Origin: Shewanella fodinae
GTDB lineage: Bacteria; Pseudomonadota; Gammaproteobacteria; Enterobacterales; Shewanellaceae
Assembly: GCF_014651955.1 (NCBI RefSeq)
Contig: NZ_BMXW01000003.1
Span: 135,724 to 199,723 of the forward strand
Direction of reading: 5' to 3'
Length of the DNA stretch: 64,000 nucleotides
Both the position numbers and the translations under genes were made by a program. Shown in pieces: positions 19,719-28,549 of the stretch. The notes below the pieces were generated by a model. That model was not told where the DNA came from. It worked only from the letters and a program-made list of their open reading frames with translations, and did no database searches. Within the stretch, counting starts at the first letter, position 1. Each line of letters opens with the position of its first letter.

Positions 19719-22700
19719 TCAGCGCACTTCACGCCAGTTGATAATACGGTCATTGCCCCGATAACGACCAAAGTAGACGCTGGCTCGGGGATCTAGCAAC
19801 TCACTGTTATTGCCGTTCCAGCCCCAATACCACTTGAGCCAGTCGTCCACCGCTAGCGGTGCCGTGACTTTGCCTTGATAACCACCATTAGCGTTCCACG
19901 GCAATTGCAATTCGCCATTGTTGAGTTTGCCGTCGCCTTCACGCTGGATACTCTGGCCGTTCGCCAAGGCCGGATCAAAAACATAACCAAGCGCGGCGTC
20001 AGTTACCTGAGTCTGTAGTGCGGGAGTTACCAGACTACAACTGTCGTCGCTATTCAACTGCCAACTACTGCCGTTCCAATACTGCGCCTGCCCCGGCATT
20101 AACAATTGCTGGTTTTCCGGCCCATAGGTATTGGCTAACACTATGCGGCCATGACGCATGTTGAGGGTACCTAGTTTGACCGCAGCTAAAGTTGGCATTA
20201 TCTGCTCGCTATTTCGCATCATGGGTATCACATCTGGATCTACAGCCACCACGCCGACTGCCAGTCCCGGAAATGGTCCATCAACGTTTGTCGGCGCCAA
20301 TCGCTGAAAACTGAACGTGCCATTATTGATGGTGATCTGCCCTTGATTCCAACTGCCACTAAATGCACTCATTCTGGCCGATAAATCCGTACCATTATTT
20401 TCCGCTTGCCAAGAGGGGATACCCTTGGCGAACTCATCGCGGTAATTAGTTGTTAACTGCGAGGAGGTGTTGACGGCATTCATCACCAGTTTTGTGACAT
20501 TGATAGGTTGATCCATATAGGTAAAGCTACCACAACCCTCGGTAAGGGTAGCGCTTTCCACCGCAAACGCGGCCGGATAAAATCGGCCGACTCGGGCCTT
20601 ATTACCCGCCGGGATCTTAAATGCTGAACTCCCTTCATAGGGTAAGTCGGTGGAGGCAGTAAAACCAAAAATCCCCACTTCACTGACGCTCTGATCCACC
20701 AATGTGCCGTCTGTGCCTATTTGCTGGCGGAACTGCTTGGTTCCTAATTCTCCGGGATTACCATTTATCGGGGCCAACAGCTCGTGCGCCATGGTGACAC
20801 CATTCATAGCAAAGGAGGGCGTATCTGGGTTATCGCAGATGTCTGGATCATTGTCAGCGCTCCAGGCTTTGGCCTTCACCCGTAAATTGAAAGACTCACC
20901 GGCCTTTTTGTACGCGCTACAGCCTGCATAACTGTTAGCACTGCACTTAATTTCATCTTGGGGGGCAACGCACAGACCCACCGGGAAGCTGACAAAACTG
21001 CCAGCGCCATTCATCACCAGCCCTTGGTCATTACTGCTAATAGCGCCGGTGTAACGGGCATCAAGTTCGACTTTACCAGCGTCCGCATAATTCACATCAA
21101 TGCTGGCTTGTCCGTGACTGTCAAACGCCAACGCCAAGGACTTGGCCTGGTTTTCGCCATTACCGATATTCGTCCAACTGGTTTGTCCCGAAGCTCTTAG
21201 CTGTACGTTATAAGGGTCTGCAATAACCTCGGAAATGTACTGACTCCAGAAACCCACCTGCCGGGTCACATTGGCAAACGCAGGCACACATTGAGCACTA
21301 CCATCACTTTTTACAGCCTTAAGTAAAATACTACTTACTGGCTTTCCAGCTAACTTGTCAGGTATCGACAGCATAAAACCGCTGTCGGCAAAATTGAGCG
21401 TACACGCCGCACTGCTCACGGCACCACTGCCATTACGGCATAACGTCTGACTAAAGGCTTTGGTCAATGGATCTGATCCCTGCACCCCAACCGTGACATT
21501 ACCCACTTGGGTATGCGCTAGGTCAACCGAGGTACTGCCGCCACTGAAACTCACCACATTATCCCCAATCCAGCCGCCCACACTGGTATCGGTCGGGGTC
21601 AAGGTAGCGCTCACCGCGCCGGTATACAGCGTGCTACAGTCCGCATTCATACAGGCTTTGAGCGTTAACGTTTGTGGGTTACAGGTCAGCGGCGTGCCTG
21701 AATAATCAAACTCAAAATGATCGATAAGCGTGTCAACTGGTGAGGATTTCAGTGCACAGATCTGTAAGTTATCCATCTCATGAATATTGGTGACACTACC
21801 GGTAGAGCCGGTCAAAGACAGCAAAAAATTATCCGGAGCCGCACTTTGTCCTGACTGTGAATTGACGTTAAACGAATCAATCAACGTGCTGTAACCACTG
21901 CCGGTATTGCGCTCAACTTTAACCACGGACCCGCCAGCAACTCGGGAGTCGATAGTAATACGATAGCGATAATTGCCATTATTGTTGCCATCGATGGCAG
22001 GAGACAGGCAGTTAGTACCCGTGTTATAGGCGCCATTGTTACAAGTACCGCGCAGATAGCGATAACCAGAGGTGCCACTACCGGAACCGCGGATCACCAC
22101 CGACTGCCGCCGCGACCCCACATTGGTTGAACCGCCTTCGGCCGAGTAATTGCCGTATTCATCCAGACCAATCCCGAGCCAACCGCCCGCAAAACCGGGA
22201 ATTCCCGGTTTAAAGCCATAGCCCAGCGGCCCACCGAAAGCACCGGGTTGTGGTGTCACTCGCGCATCAGACACCACCACCGCCATCCCATCGGCACCAC
22301 TACCACCGTAGGCATAGTGATTAAATTCAATGGTGACCAAATTGTCATCGCCAGGAAATAGCCGCTGGTAGGTGGCTGAAGTTGCTTGGTTGGTAACACT
22401 TTGTGTTAAGCGCAATCGGCCATTCACAATCGAGGGAGTGAAATTGCCGCTACTGCGAGCGGCAACCCAATCGTCACTTAATGCATTACCAGAGAAATTA
22501 TCGGAAAAACAGTTTAACGGCGGACTGGGCCGATAATCTTGATCATTAATCTTTGACGAAGAACTCATGAACAACGATCCGGTTGTGACTCGCCCATTAA
22601 CGGTAGAATTACTATGCAGCCGTAACTCTCCATTGGTATACAGATAACCATTGAACAAGCTATCGCCAGTCAACTGAAAATCGCCATAACTCACTAACAG

Positions 22701-23363
22701 AACAAAACCGTCAGCCGCCGCATTGACTACGCCGCTATTAAGCTGCCCACCATTAACAAACAAGCGAGCATCGCCTTTGATGACAATATTTCCATTGTTA
22801 TTGATCTGCAACGAATCAATCCAGTAGTCGCCACTGCTGAAAGTGACAGTGGCACCACCACCAATAGACAGACTATTGAGACGATATTCGTTTTGTTGCG
22901 CAGAAAAATCTAAATTACAGCGGCTATAAAGACTGATGTTACCGTATTGTGCATTGCCATCACTGCCTAACGTTATTGCATCACCATCACGGCAATAACC
23001 TATAGAACCACCACTTTGGTTACTATATTTAAAAGCATTATTTCCATTCAGCGGTAAACGCTCAACCGCACTACCATCAGTACTACAGTAATGACGAGTC
23101 CCCGTGGCAGTATCACAACCATCGCTGGGCATACCAGAACCCACATTAGCTGAACAAAAAGCTAACGCCGCCCCACCGCTGCCGCTAATCTTACTATTGT
23201 TATATTGGGCAAACTGCGGATAAGGGGCCGAACGACACGACTGATCATCCCACACCCCCTGAGCTACTGCCGGGAAATAAACATCGGTATCAATAGCATC
23301 AAAAGCCAGTGCAGAGGTGTTTAACCATCCCCATAATAGTAAGCAACTCAGTACTCTATTCAC
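19719..23363 (-). CDS. mshQ: MSHA biogenesis protein MshQ, lectin-like and DUF6701 domains
   Basis: 1214 residues with a signal peptide (about 1-20). Regions in order are a Ser/Gly/Asn-rich beta-helix-like part (about 140-280), an L-type lectin/concanavalin-like domain (about 285-540) with the paired acidic and Gly motifs GADGMAVVVSD and GWLGIGLDEYGN, and a long C-terminal DUF6701-type region. MshQ is the large last gene of the MSHA structural operon and is thought to be surface-exposed or pilus-tip associated. The lectin-like fold would suit sugar binding, but its ligand is unknown. It overlaps mshP by 8 bases. Confidence 0.88.
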   Translation of the reverse strand: MNRVLSCLLLWGWLNTSALAFDAIDTDVYFPAVAQGVWDDQSCRSAPYPQFAQYNNSKISGSGGAALAFCSANVGSGMPSDGCDTATGTRHYCSTDGSAVERLPLNGNNAFKYSNQSGGSIGYCRDGDAITLGSDGNAQYGNISLYSRCNLDFSAQQNEYRLNSLSIGGGATVTFSSGDYWIDSLQINNNGNIVIKGDARLFVNGGQLNSGVVNAAADGFVLLVSYGDFQLTGDSLFNGYLYTNGELRLHSNSTVNGRVTTGSLFMSSSSKINDQDYRPSPPLNCFSDNFSGNALSDDWVAARSSGNFTPSIVNGRLRLTQSVTNQATSATYQRLFPGDDNLVTIEFNHYAYGGSGADGMAVVVSDARVTPQPGAFGGPLGYGFKPGIPGFAGGWLGIGLDEYGNYSAEGGSTNVGSRRQSVVIRGSGSGTSGYRYLRGTCNNGAYNTGTNCLSPAIDGNNNGNYRYRITIDSRVAGGSVVKVERNTGSGYSTLIDSFNVNSQSGQSAAPDNFLLSLTGSTGSVTNIHEMDNLQICALKSSPVDTLIDHFEFDYSGTPLTCNPQTLTLKACMNADCSTLYTGAVSATLTPTDTSVGGWIGDNVVSFSGGSTSVDLAHTQVGNVTVGVQGSDPLTKAFSQTLCRNGSGAVSSAACTLNFADSGFMLSIPDKLAGKPVSSILLKAVKSDGSAQCVPAFANVTRQVGFWSQYISEVIADPYNVQLRASGQTSWTNIGNGENQAKSLALAFDSHGQASIDVNYADAGKVELDARYTGAISSNDQGLVMNGAGSFVSFPVGLCVAPQDEIKCSANSYAGCSAYKKAGESFNLRVKAKAWSADNDPDICDNPDTPSFAMNGVTMAHELLAPINGNPGELGTKQFRQQIGTDGTLVDQSVSEVGIFGFTASTDLPYEGSSAFKIPAGNKARVGRFYPAAFAVESATLTEGCGSFTYMDQPINVTKLVMNAVNTSSQLTTNYRDEFAKGIPSWQAENNGTDLSARMSAFSGSWNQGQITINNGTFSFQRLAPTNVDGPFPGLAVGVVAVDPDVIPMMRNSEQIMPTLAAVKLGTLNMRHGRIVLANTYGPENQQLLMPGQAQYWNGSSWQLNSDDSCSLVTPALQTQVTDAALGYVFDPALANGQSIQREGDGKLNNGELQLPWNANGGYQGKVTAPLAVDDWLKWYWGWNGNNSELLDPRASVYFGRYRGNDRIINWREVR

Positions 23364-23811
23364 GGGCTTCTACCTCCACGCTGCGGCTAACGCGTAAGCA
23401 TCGGGATTTATCGGCAGTGACATCAGTACAGGCATCGGTTTCACATACGGCGTCACTGTGCACTATATACTGGGTAATCCCGGCAACACTCTGACTGCGG
23501 CAACTGAGTGACACACTACAACCGTGAAAGCCGACAACATTTGGCACTGGCCAACTGCTGGAAACTGCAGCGCAAGTTGCCGCACTTCCACCTACCGGAA
23601 ACAACTCGGCCAAGGCGGCATCAGCACCACTATTGGCCGCCGCAAATGCTCGCAAACTCCACACTTCCAGATTCACATCGTCATCGGCATTGTTGCCGAT
23701 TCGGGTCAAAGCCAACGCCAGTATCGACATGATTACAATGACAAAAATGGCAATCACCAAGGCACTGCCCTGTTGTCGACGTTGCGGGATGGAGTACAGA
23801 CTAGGGCACAT
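23356..23811 (-). CDS. mshP: MSHA biogenesis protein MshP
   Basis: 151 residues. A short basic leader (RRQQG) precedes a single N-terminal hydrophobic helix (SALVIAIFVIVIMSIL). The classical FTLIE prepilin motif is absent, as in PilX-type minor pilins that end their leader in QGSAL. Probably a minor pilin or pilin-like assembly factor. ATG 23811 overlaps the end of mshO by 11 bases. Confidence 0.85.
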   Translation of the reverse strand: MCPSLYSIPQRRQQGSALVIAIFVIVIMSILALALTRIGNNADDDVNLEVWSLRAFAAANSGADAALAELFPVGGSAATCAAVSSSWPVPNVVGFHGCSVSLSCRSQSVAGITQYIVHSDAVCETDACTDVTADKSRCLRVSRSVEVEARE

Positions 23812-24589
23812 TAAACACCTGCACCTGGTGCTGATAAGTAAATGATTCGCCTAGAATACTGAATCTAGGGCGTAACTGCACAATGGCATTATTGGTCAGG
23901 CTCGGAGGTGTCAACGCTAGCGGTAACTCCGCGACAAAATCATTACTGAGATCTTCCGCCATCAACACGCCGGTCACGGCTGGCGGCAAAGGCTGTGACG
24001 CCTGATAACCATAATTGCCGTAACGGCGGATCTGACCACTGGCAAAGAAACAATAACTCACAGGTTGCCAAGCGGCATACCAGCGACGGCCAGGAGACGC
24101 TTCAGCAAAGGCAACTGAACTATCAAACACGATTTCAGTGGTAGCACCTGTCGTGGAAGCGTTCTTGATATTAAAACGTTTATGGTTGGCAACCGTATAA
24201 ACATCGGCGGTTGACAGCGGATACACCAGCAATTGCATGCCACTTTGCAGCGCAGTCTGCGGCGTGAAAACCTGCATGCGATCCGCCATCGAATCCGGTG
24301 CCATGGGCAATGACAGATAACTACCGGAAACACTGACAGGCAGAAACTCCACACATTGCAGATTGCCACTATCGGCCAAGCGGACGCTCCCCGGCACAGC
24401 ATTTTGTAATTCACGGGTGAGCCGGCTCATGACAAAACGGCTGCTGCCAATAATGCGATCTGCCGCACTGGAGTCCATAAAAATCCGAGTGCCAAAGATA
24501 ATAAAACTACTGACACCCACCACTAAGATGCCAAGAATAATAATCACCGTGACCAGTTCCACCAGCGTAAACCCTAGTTGCCGACGCAT
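23801..24589 (-). CDS. mshO: MSHA minor pilin MshO
   Basis: 262 residues with a type IV prepilin leader MRRQLG before FTLVELVTVIIILG; Glu5 of the mature helix is present. The C-terminal globular part has no enzymatic motif. It belongs to the PilW/GspJ-like minor pilins that prime pilus assembly. The start codon overlaps the mshD stop (TGATG). Confidence 0.88.
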   Translation of the reverse strand: MRRQLGFTLVELVTVIIILGILVVGVSSFIIFGTRIFMDSSAADRIIGSSRFVMSRLTRELQNAVPGSVRLADSGNLQCVEFLPVSVSGSYLSLPMAPDSMADRMQVFTPQTALQSGMQLLVYPLSTADVYTVANHKRFNIKNASTTGATTEIVFDSSVAFAEASPGRRWYAAWQPVSYCFFASGQIRRYGNYGYQASQPLPPAVTGVLMAEDLSNDFVAELPLALTPPSLTNNAIVQLRPRFSILGESFTYQHQVQVFNVP

Positions 24590-25083
24590 CAGTAGTTACT
24601 CCTGACGGCATTAAACTGGATAACCTCACCCGCTGGCGTCCCGACGATTACCGTAATCAATTTGGTATTGGCATCCGAACCAGGTGTCACAGTGACCCGC
24701 AAGGAAAATCCTGGGTAGAGATCTGCGTAATGCTGGTTACTGTTGAGCATTTCTGAACTTTCGTTGAGGCCGTTATAGTCATCAACATCATCATAGTCAT
24801 TACGATTTTCGCCATCAGGTCCGAAAACAGTAGAACAGTTCACCCCATCTTTGCTACCACACGCAGGCACACCACCAAAACCACTGTTTTCATCATAGGC
24901 TTTACCCCAGATTTCATTCAGCACTGAACCTGCCAGTTCGCTGGCCCGCACCCGTTGTAGTGTTGCCGCGGCGCGGTCACTCTGGGGAAATAGCACGCTA
25001 GTCAGCAGCACAATGGCTATGCTCAACACCAACATGCCGATCACTAGCTCAATCAAGGTGAAACCTTGCCGCTCAGCCCTCAT
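24589..25083 (-). CDS. mshD: MSHA minor pilin MshD
   Basis: 164 residues starting MRAERQG before FTLIELVIGMLVLS, a class IV prepilin with the conserved Glu5. The globular domain contains two close Cys residues (PACGSKDGVNC) that may form a disulfide. ATG 25083 is chosen over 25131 because GAGGG lies 8 bases upstream and the leader is then of normal length; this gives an 11-base overlap with mshC. Confidence 0.87.
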   Translation of the reverse strand: MRAERQGFTLIELVIGMLVLSIAIVLLTSVLFPQSDRAAATLQRVRASELAGSVLNEIWGKAYDENSGFGGVPACGSKDGVNCSTVFGPDGENRNDYDDVDDYNGLNESSEMLNSNQHYADLYPGFSLRVTVTPGSDANTKLITVIVGTPAGEVIQFNAVRSNY

Positions 25084-25603
25084 GGATATAGCCCTCAGAC
25101 TCAATGGCAATCCCCAGTGTTTCATCAGCAATCACCTGCAAGCAGGCGCCGTTACAGCTCAGACTTCCGGGAAAAAAGATACTACGACCATCGCTATCAA
25201 ACTGGATGGCAAAATTGACATTATGTTGAAATTCGAGATGTGAAGAACCACGAAACCATCGGGTATTATCTGGGTGCGGATCATCATCAGGAGGGTCTTC
25301 ATCTGTGGGTTCACTAAAAATCAGGGTATTACAATCGCTTTGCAGATGATCGACCCGATAACCGGTGTCATTAACCAATAGCCGATAACAACGATCGGGA
25401 TTGTTCACAGCAAGCATCTGCACCCGCCGTAACTCACTGATAACTTGCTGCCGCAAAGCGTAGGCGCTGAATGAACCAGCGCCGATAAACTTTGGTAACA
25501 CTACCACCGACAGAATTGCCAGCAGCAGGATGGTGACTATCAGCTCAACTAGTGTGAAGCCTGATGTTGTAGCTGTAATCATGCACTTAGATTTACAGCA
25601 CAT
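25073..25603 (-). CDS. mshC: MSHA minor pilin MshC
   Basis: 176 residues. Prepilin peptidase site TTSG before FTLVELIVTILLLAIL. ATG 25603 has GGAGG about 10 bases upstream and gives a 15-residue leader that contains three Cys; ATG 25582 would give an eight-residue leader and is also possible. The globular part has a Pro/Asp-rich insert (EDPPDDDPHPD, about 100-112). Minor pilin of the GspH/FimT type. Confidence 0.85.
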   Translation of the reverse strand: MCCKSKCMITATTSGFTLVELIVTILLLAILSVVVLPKFIGAGSFSAYALRQQVISELRRVQMLAVNNPDRCYRLLVNDTGYRVDHLQSDCNTLIFSEPTDEDPPDDDPHPDNTRWFRGSSHLEFQHNVNFAIQFDSDGRSIFFPGSLSCNGACLQVIADETLGIAIESEGYIHEG

Positions 25604-25634
25604 ACCAAGATAACCTCCACACTAAAAAGAACGA

Positions 25635-26147
25635 TTAACAATCGGTTTTAGCTGGCAAAGTAATTGTAGGTTTAGCAGGAGCGGATGTCGCGGTAGTATC
25701 TGCGTATGTCAGCTTGCACGCAGATGGGGCGCCAGCCTGCCAAATTTCGACGCTTCCTGTTCCTTCTTTAATTACCCAGTCTCCGTTGGCACCAGTAGCG
25801 GTTGCTTTACCTGCATCACCAGCGTCAAATGTCAAATCAAGGCCTGCTTCCAAGTCACTTTTTGTTGCAGCCATATAACCGAAGATACCTTGCACATCAG
25901 CTGTGCCATCACCATTAAGATCGATGTTTGCGGCTGTTGCTTTATCTTTCTCTAGTCCCTGTAACGCAGCTTTTGAGTAAACTAATGAGTTTGCACCATT
26001 GATAGATGCAACCATACCTTGCAATGCAGAAAAACGAGCATCTGACTGCAAATTCAAAAACTTAGGCGCAGCTACTACCGCTAAAATGCCCAGAATGATG
26101 ATCACCACTACCAGTTCGATCAGTGTAAAACCTTGTTGTTTTCTCAT
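25635..26147 (-). CDS. mshA: MSHA major pilin MshA
   Basis: 170 residues. Leader MRKQQG before FTLIELVVVIIILGIL, the canonical type IVa pilin helix, then PKFLNLQSDAR. The globular domain has a DLNGDGTAD loop resembling a calcium-binding turn, and two Cys (SACK near 145 and the terminal DC) that can form the C-terminal disulfide loop. It is the main filament subunit, needed for surface attachment and biofilm formation. It lies 33 bases after mshB and has no strong terminator behind it. Confidence 0.93.
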   Translation of the reverse strand: MRKQQGFTLIELVVVIIILGILAVVAAPKFLNLQSDARFSALQGMVASINGANSLVYSKAALQGLEKDKATAANIDLNGDGTADVQGIFGYMAATKSDLEAGLDLTFDAGDAGKATATGANGDWVIKEGTGSVEIWQAGAPSACKLTYADTTATSAPAKPTITLPAKTDC

Positions 26148-26180
26148 ATAAAAACATCCCTTAAGCGTTTGTAATAAATG

Positions 26181-26783
26181 TTAGTTGGTAAAACTCAATA
26201 CCTGACCGGTACCCGGATTATAGGTAATGCCTTTGGCACCAGAGGTGTTCAAATCCGGAGTCGGACTGGGAACCCCTGTCGCTTGATCAAGCGCCAGTGA
26301 CGACACTTGATAAAACACACACAAGTCCAGATTATCCACTACCGTGCCATTGATGGCGGTAGCGCTGCCACCTGAACCACTGATAACCTGCACCACGTAG
26401 CGCTGCGCTTTGGCGTCCTGATTCACAAGCACATTCTTAGGAGCACTCTGCAGTACGGTGTTAAAAACTTCCTGGCAACTGGTGGTGGTCATGCCGGTCG
26501 CCGAGGTATTCGTTAAACCGGTGGGGTAACCAAAACGCGTATCCAGCGCCACCGTAGTACCGTCCAATGTGACATTACTGTTATTACGACCATCCACTTC
26601 CCATTGCGAACGCACAAAAGCTACCGCGGTAGCAAGGCCTCCGGTTACGCCTTCAAGGCTGGCGTTTTCCGCATCGTCGGTCACATTGAGAAACCTGGGG
26701 ATGGCAGTTGCCGCCAATAGTCCCAAAATGACAATGACGATCACCAGTTCAATCAATGAAAAACCCTGTACGTTTCGTTTCAT
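26181..26783 (-). CDS. mshB: MSHA pilin-like protein MshB
   Basis: 200 residues. Leader MKRNVQG before FSLIELVIVIVILGLLA, then PRFLNVTDDAE. The rest resembles a pilin globular domain with Cys near 103 and 152. In Vibrio cholerae, mshB begins the structural operon, and the 54-base gap upstream of this gene may hold a promoter. Confidence 0.9.
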   Translation of the reverse strand: MKRNVQGFSLIELVIVIVILGLLAATAIPRFLNVTDDAENASLEGVTGGLATAVAFVRSQWEVDGRNNSNVTLDGTTVALDTRFGYPTGLTNTSATGMTTTSCQEVFNTVLQSAPKNVLVNQDAKAQRYVVQVISGSGGSATAINGTVVDNLDLCVFYQVSSLALDQATGVPSPTPDLNTSGAKGITYNPGTGQVLSFTN

Positions 26784-26837
26784 CTAACACTCCTCTCATC
26801 AGGAAAGTCGATCTTAACCACTATATGATTATTTGCA

Positions 26838-27329
26838 TCAATGTTCTGCTTTCGCTGTCAAAAAAATGACTTTCCCGTCACGCAACTGATAGCGGATACT
26901 TGGCCCAGAACTGCTCTGATAATCGCATACCTGAGCGTCAATCTGGTAACGCACCACGATACCGACCTGCGTGGCCGAGGCCCCCGACAACTGTTGCCAG
27001 AGTTGCTGACAACCGGATGCATCAAAGGTTGGTGGCAGCGGCCAGCCACCTTTATCCATTAGCAACGCATCTTGCTGATGACTATCCGACAGTTGCCAAT
27101 CTGCCAGTAAAGTCACGGGTTTACCTTGGTTCAGCCACTGTGAGCGCACCATTGCCAACACATTCAGCACACGGTTGTACTCAACCTGCAAACTGTTGTC
27201 GGCTACCTGTTGCAAGCCATTAAAATAGCGCACGCCGATAATTCCCAGCAATAACAGCAGCAATAATAAGGCGATTAGCTGACGGTACACTGACATCAAG
27301 CTATCATCAGCACCGCGCTGCTGTGCCAT
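26838..27329 (-). CDS. mshF: MSHA biogenesis protein MshF
   Basis: 163 residues with one membrane segment near 15-32 (very Leu-rich) and a periplasmic domain with two Cys (about 105 and 135). The sequence is poorly conserved; the call rests on position directly after mshG and on size. Exact role unknown; probably an inner-membrane accessory factor of the pilus machine. Start overlaps the mshG stop (TAATG). Confidence 0.8.
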   Translation of the reverse strand: MAQQRGADDSLMSVYRQLIALLLLLLLLGIIGVRYFNGLQQVADNSLQVEYNRVLNVLAMVRSQWLNQGKPVTLLADWQLSDSHQQDALLMDKGGWPLPPTFDASGCQQLWQQLSGASATQVGIVVRYQIDAQVCDYQSSSGPSIRYQLRDGKVIFLTAKAEH

Positions 27330-28549
27330 TACCGGCCTCCTTTAACCACACTGAGCATATCCCACATCGGTAGGTAGATCCCGAGTGCTAGCACCAGCAC
27401 AATAGCGGCAACAAAACCTATCAGAATCGGCTCCAGCTTGGCGGTGAGGTTCTTCAAATCGAAATCCACTTCACCTTCGTAAAAATCCGCGGCGTCATTG
27501 AGCAGTTGGTCTATCTGCCCGGTTTCTTCCCCCACCGCCACCATCTGCAATACCAGTGGTGTAAACAGGTGGCTGGCATTGGATACCCGCAGCATTGACT
27601 CTCCGGCCTCAATACCTCGGCGCATATCAACAATCTTGTCGTGCATGTAGCTGTTATCAACTGCGTCAGCCACGAGGCTCAACGCCTGCGTCATGGGCAC
27701 GCCAGCGCTCAGCATCATGGCAAAGCTACGGCAGTAACGCGCCAGGGTGGAACGTTCAATAATTGATCCGACAGCAGGAATATGCAGTTTCCACTGATCC
27801 CATTGTTTCTCGCCTTTCTCGGTGCGATGCCAATAGCGGATCCCCACCACCGTCAGTAACAAGGCAAACAACATCAGTGGCCAGTAATGCACAAACAGGT
27901 TAGAAGTTCCGATCAGAATACGCGTGGGCAATGGCAGTTCGGCGTGAAAACGGGCAAACATATCGGCAAATTTGGGGATCACCATAATATTGAGGATCAC
28001 CAAAGCCAAAGCGACGGCTATCAACACAAAGGTGGGGTAACGCATGGCTGATTTAATCCGCCGCCGCGTTTCCTGTTCCCGCTCAAGATACACCGACAAT
28101 TGTATGAAGGCGTCTTCCAGCTTGCCGGTGTTTTCGCCAACATGCACCATCGATACAAACAAGGCATCAAACACATCAGGATGATGATTCATCGCCGATG
28201 ACAGAGTATGACCGGCGGTGAGTTGTTCCGACACATCTTGCAGCGCTTCTCTCATCCGCTGCGAGTGGGTGGTTTCCGACAACCCGGCAATAGCGCGTAA
28301 TATCGGAATGCCACTGCGGGTCAGCGAGTACATTTGTCGGGTAAAAATCTGCAGTTCATCCAACCGAACCTTGCGCCTTAGCAGGCTGGATAAATCCAAC
28401 TGTTGCCGTTGTTTTATTGCACGCAACTGCAATGGAATAACCGCCCTTGCCAGCAACTGATCGGCCGCCGCGCTCTCGGATGTCGCCTCCAAAGTGCCAC
28501 TGACAGCCAGTCCTTTACCATCGCGTCCGCGATATTCATAGAGCGCCAT
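27329..28549 (-). CDS. mshG: MSHA platform protein MshG (GspF/PilC family)
   Basis: 406 residues with two copies of the GspF domain (about 70-190 and 270-395), three membrane helices and the motifs LTRSGIPILRAI and MMLSAGVPMTQAL at equivalent positions. It is the inner-membrane platform that couples the MshE ATPase to pilin extraction. Start overlaps the mshE stop. Confidence 0.93.
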   Translation of the reverse strand: MALYEYRGRDGKGLAVSGTLEATSESAAADQLLARAVIPLQLRAIKQRQQLDLSSLLRRKVRLDELQIFTRQMYSLTRSGIPILRAIAGLSETTHSQRMREALQDVSEQLTAGHTLSSAMNHHPDVFDALFVSMVHVGENTGKLEDAFIQLSVYLEREQETRRRIKSAMRYPTFVLIAVALALVILNIMVIPKFADMFARFHAELPLPTRILIGTSNLFVHYWPLMLFALLLTVVGIRYWHRTEKGEKQWDQWKLHIPAVGSIIERSTLARYCRSFAMMLSAGVPMTQALSLVADAVDNSYMHDKIVDMRRGIEAGESMLRVSNASHLFTPLVLQMVAVGEETGQIDQLLNDAADFYEGEVDFDLKNLTAKLEPILIGFVAAIVLVLALGIYLPMWDMLSVVKGGR

